The translations under genes were made by a program, and so were the position numbers. Below are positions 63,236 to 64,000 of a stretch of 64,000 nucleotides of DNA, piece after piece. The stretch covers positions 6,507,501-6,571,500 of the forward strand of contig NZ_CP107985.1 in NCBI RefSeq assembly GCF_036108815.1, written 5' to 3'. This stretch comes from Streptomyces sp. NBC_00353 (GTDB lineage: Bacteria; Actinomycetota; Actinomycetes; Streptomycetales; Streptomycetaceae). How positions within the stretch are numbered: the stretch's first letter is position 1; each line of letters starts with the position of its first letter. Below the pieces are notes generated by a model. The model made no database searches. It was given only the letters and a program-made list of their open reading frames with translations, and had not been told where the DNA came from.

Positions 63236-64000
63236 CGGCTATCGCAAGGTCGTGACCCAGCCAGGCATCGGCCTGCTCATGCTCCTCGGGTTCTTCTCGA
63301 AGATCGCGGTGGTGGCGATCCCGGTCGTGATGAACCTCGGCGTCGTGTTCGGCCTCGACCGAGGCTTCGGCGCCGCCGGCCTGGTGATCGCGCTGTGGAC
63401 GGTGGGCGTGGCGGTCGGCGGTCCGGTGCAGGGCCGCATGATGGACAAGTACGGCGTACGGCCCGTGCTCATCGTCTCGTTGACCGGCCAGGCGCTCTTC
63501 TGGGGGATCGGCCCCAGCATGTCCTACGGGGTGCTCTCGGTGGCCGCTGTCGGCTGCGGACTCCTCAACCTCCCGGGGTTCGCCGTCGTGCGGCTGAGGC
63601 TCGCGGTCGCCATCCCGGAGGAGCAGCGGCACACCGCCTTCGCGCTCGACGCCATGACGTCCAACATCTCGTACATGGTGGGCCCGGCGCTCGGTGTGAC
63701 CGTGGCGACCACCGTCTCCAGCGATGTCTCGATGCGGGGCCTCGGCCTGATCGTCGCACTCGCCGGGGCGGGCCTGGCCCTGCTCAACCCCCAGGTCCGC
63801 GACTCCGCCAAGGGCGCCGGCAGCGAGCCCGCCCCCCGCATGAAGTTCCGCGAGTGGTTCAAGCCCGCGCTCGTCCCGGTCCTCGTGGCCACCACCGCCA
63901 CCACTCTGGCGACCGCCGGCTACGAGACGGCGATCGTGGGCGGGCTGCGCGACTCGGGCCAGGTCGAATGGGCCGGCCTCGTCCTCACGGTCTGCGGCCT
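63225..64000 (+). CDS. MFS transporter (3' end outside window)
   Basis: The first 258 residues of a major facilitator: helix 1 QPGIGLLMLLGFFSKIAVVAIPVVMNLGVVF, then GAAGLVIALWTVGVAVGGPVQGRMMDKYGVRPVLIVS, where the loop GxxxDKYGxRP is the MFS signature, and further helices up to the window edge. It follows ligase E by 48 bp and is probably cotranscribed. It is the second MFS gene of the cluster, so export of a product or intermediate, or self-protection, is likely. The reading frame is open at 64000. Confidence 0.88.
   Translation, partial: MRIDGYRKVVTQPGIGLLMLLGFFSKIAVVAIPVVMNLGVVFGLDRGFGAAGLVIALWTVGVAVGGPVQGRMMDKYGVRPVLIVSLTGQALFWGIGPSMSYGVLSVAAVGCGLLNLPGFAVVRLRLAVAIPEEQRHTAFALDAMTSNISYMVGPALGVTVATTVSSDVSMRGLGLIVALAGAGLALLNPQVRDSAKGAGSEPAPRMKFREWFKPALVPVLVATTATTLATAGYETAIVGGLRDSGQVEWAGLVLTVCG

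Noticed and set aside
39966..64000. Identification of the cluster as polyoxin or nikkomycin
   Set aside because: The enolpyruvyl transferase, radical-SAM and other nucleoside-core genes of those pathways are not in the window. The LOG hydrolase would destroy the nucleoside, and five ATP-grasp ligases do not fit.

Overview
The window is high-GC actinobacterial DNA, almost certainly a Streptomyces chromosome. Third positions are strongly G/C, GTG starts are common, stop/start overlaps of the ATGA or GTGA type are frequent, and the genes include streptomycete hallmarks: mycothiol-dependent enzymes, SpoIIE phosphatases, BldC-like small HTH proteins and the iol/mmsA set. No rRNA, tRNA, CRISPR array, NRPS or PKS gene was found.

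Left part (1-22 kb) is mostly core metabolism. It opens with the end of a sugar or cyclitol catabolic operon (DUF993 aldolase-like protein plus a TIM-barrel isomerase). Then come a secreted lytic transglycosylase, a RecD2-type helicase, citrate synthase, and a copZ-copA copper efflux pair with a clear CsoR-type operator. A zinc alcohol dehydrogenase and two small genes follow. The main block is myo-inositol catabolism: an IolE-like dehydratase reads left, and iolC - aldolase - iolB - iolD - mmsA read right from a visible promoter with a palindromic operator.

Middle part (20-40 kb) holds signalling and transport. There is an aminoglycoside-phosphotransferase-fold kinase, a secreted FG-GAP beta-propeller, a mycothiol-dependent isomerase, and a protein fusing an exported S15-like hydrolase to a cytoplasmic ABC ATPase, with its permease. 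A VWA lipoprotein, a DesK/NarL-type two-component system with a perfect 38-bp palindrome in front, a large GAF-PAS-PP2C-HATPase phosphatase, and a molybdate module (small HTH gene, modA-modB-modC, a small molybdopterin-oxidoreductase-like protein, a molbindin-type regulator) complete it.

Right part (about 40 kb to the end, running off the window) is a candidate biosynthetic gene cluster that I do not recognise. It holds five ATP-grasp ligases and no assembly line. A leftward operon carries an SGNH hydrolase, two ATP-grasp ligases, an exporter and aspartate 1-decarboxylase (beta-alanine). A divergent rightward set carries a YdfG-like dehydrogenase, a two-domain heme-oxygenase-like diiron protein, an O-carbamoyltransferase with two micro-proteins resembling SxtJ and SxtK/DUF5989, a clavaminate-synthase-like oxygenase and a third ATP-grasp ligase nearly duplicating one of the first two. 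Next comes a second set: a secreted small peptide, flavin-dependent thymidylate synthase (ThyX), a LOG-family nucleotide phosphoribohydrolase, an isopenicillin-N-synthase/thymine-hydroxylase-like 2-oxoglutarate oxygenase, a fourth ATP-grasp ligase and a uracil/xanthine permease. Two related LuxR-type regulators, a fifth ATP-grasp ligase and a second exporter follow.

Working model (inference): ThyX methylates a uridine nucleotide at C5, the LOG enzyme frees the base, and the oxygenase oxidises the methyl group to a hydroxymethyl, formyl or carboxyl group. ATP-grasp ligases join this pyrimidine unit and/or beta-alanine and an oxidised, carbamoylated amino acid into a small peptide-like product. 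The pyrimidine permease and two MFS exporters would handle uptake, export or self-protection.
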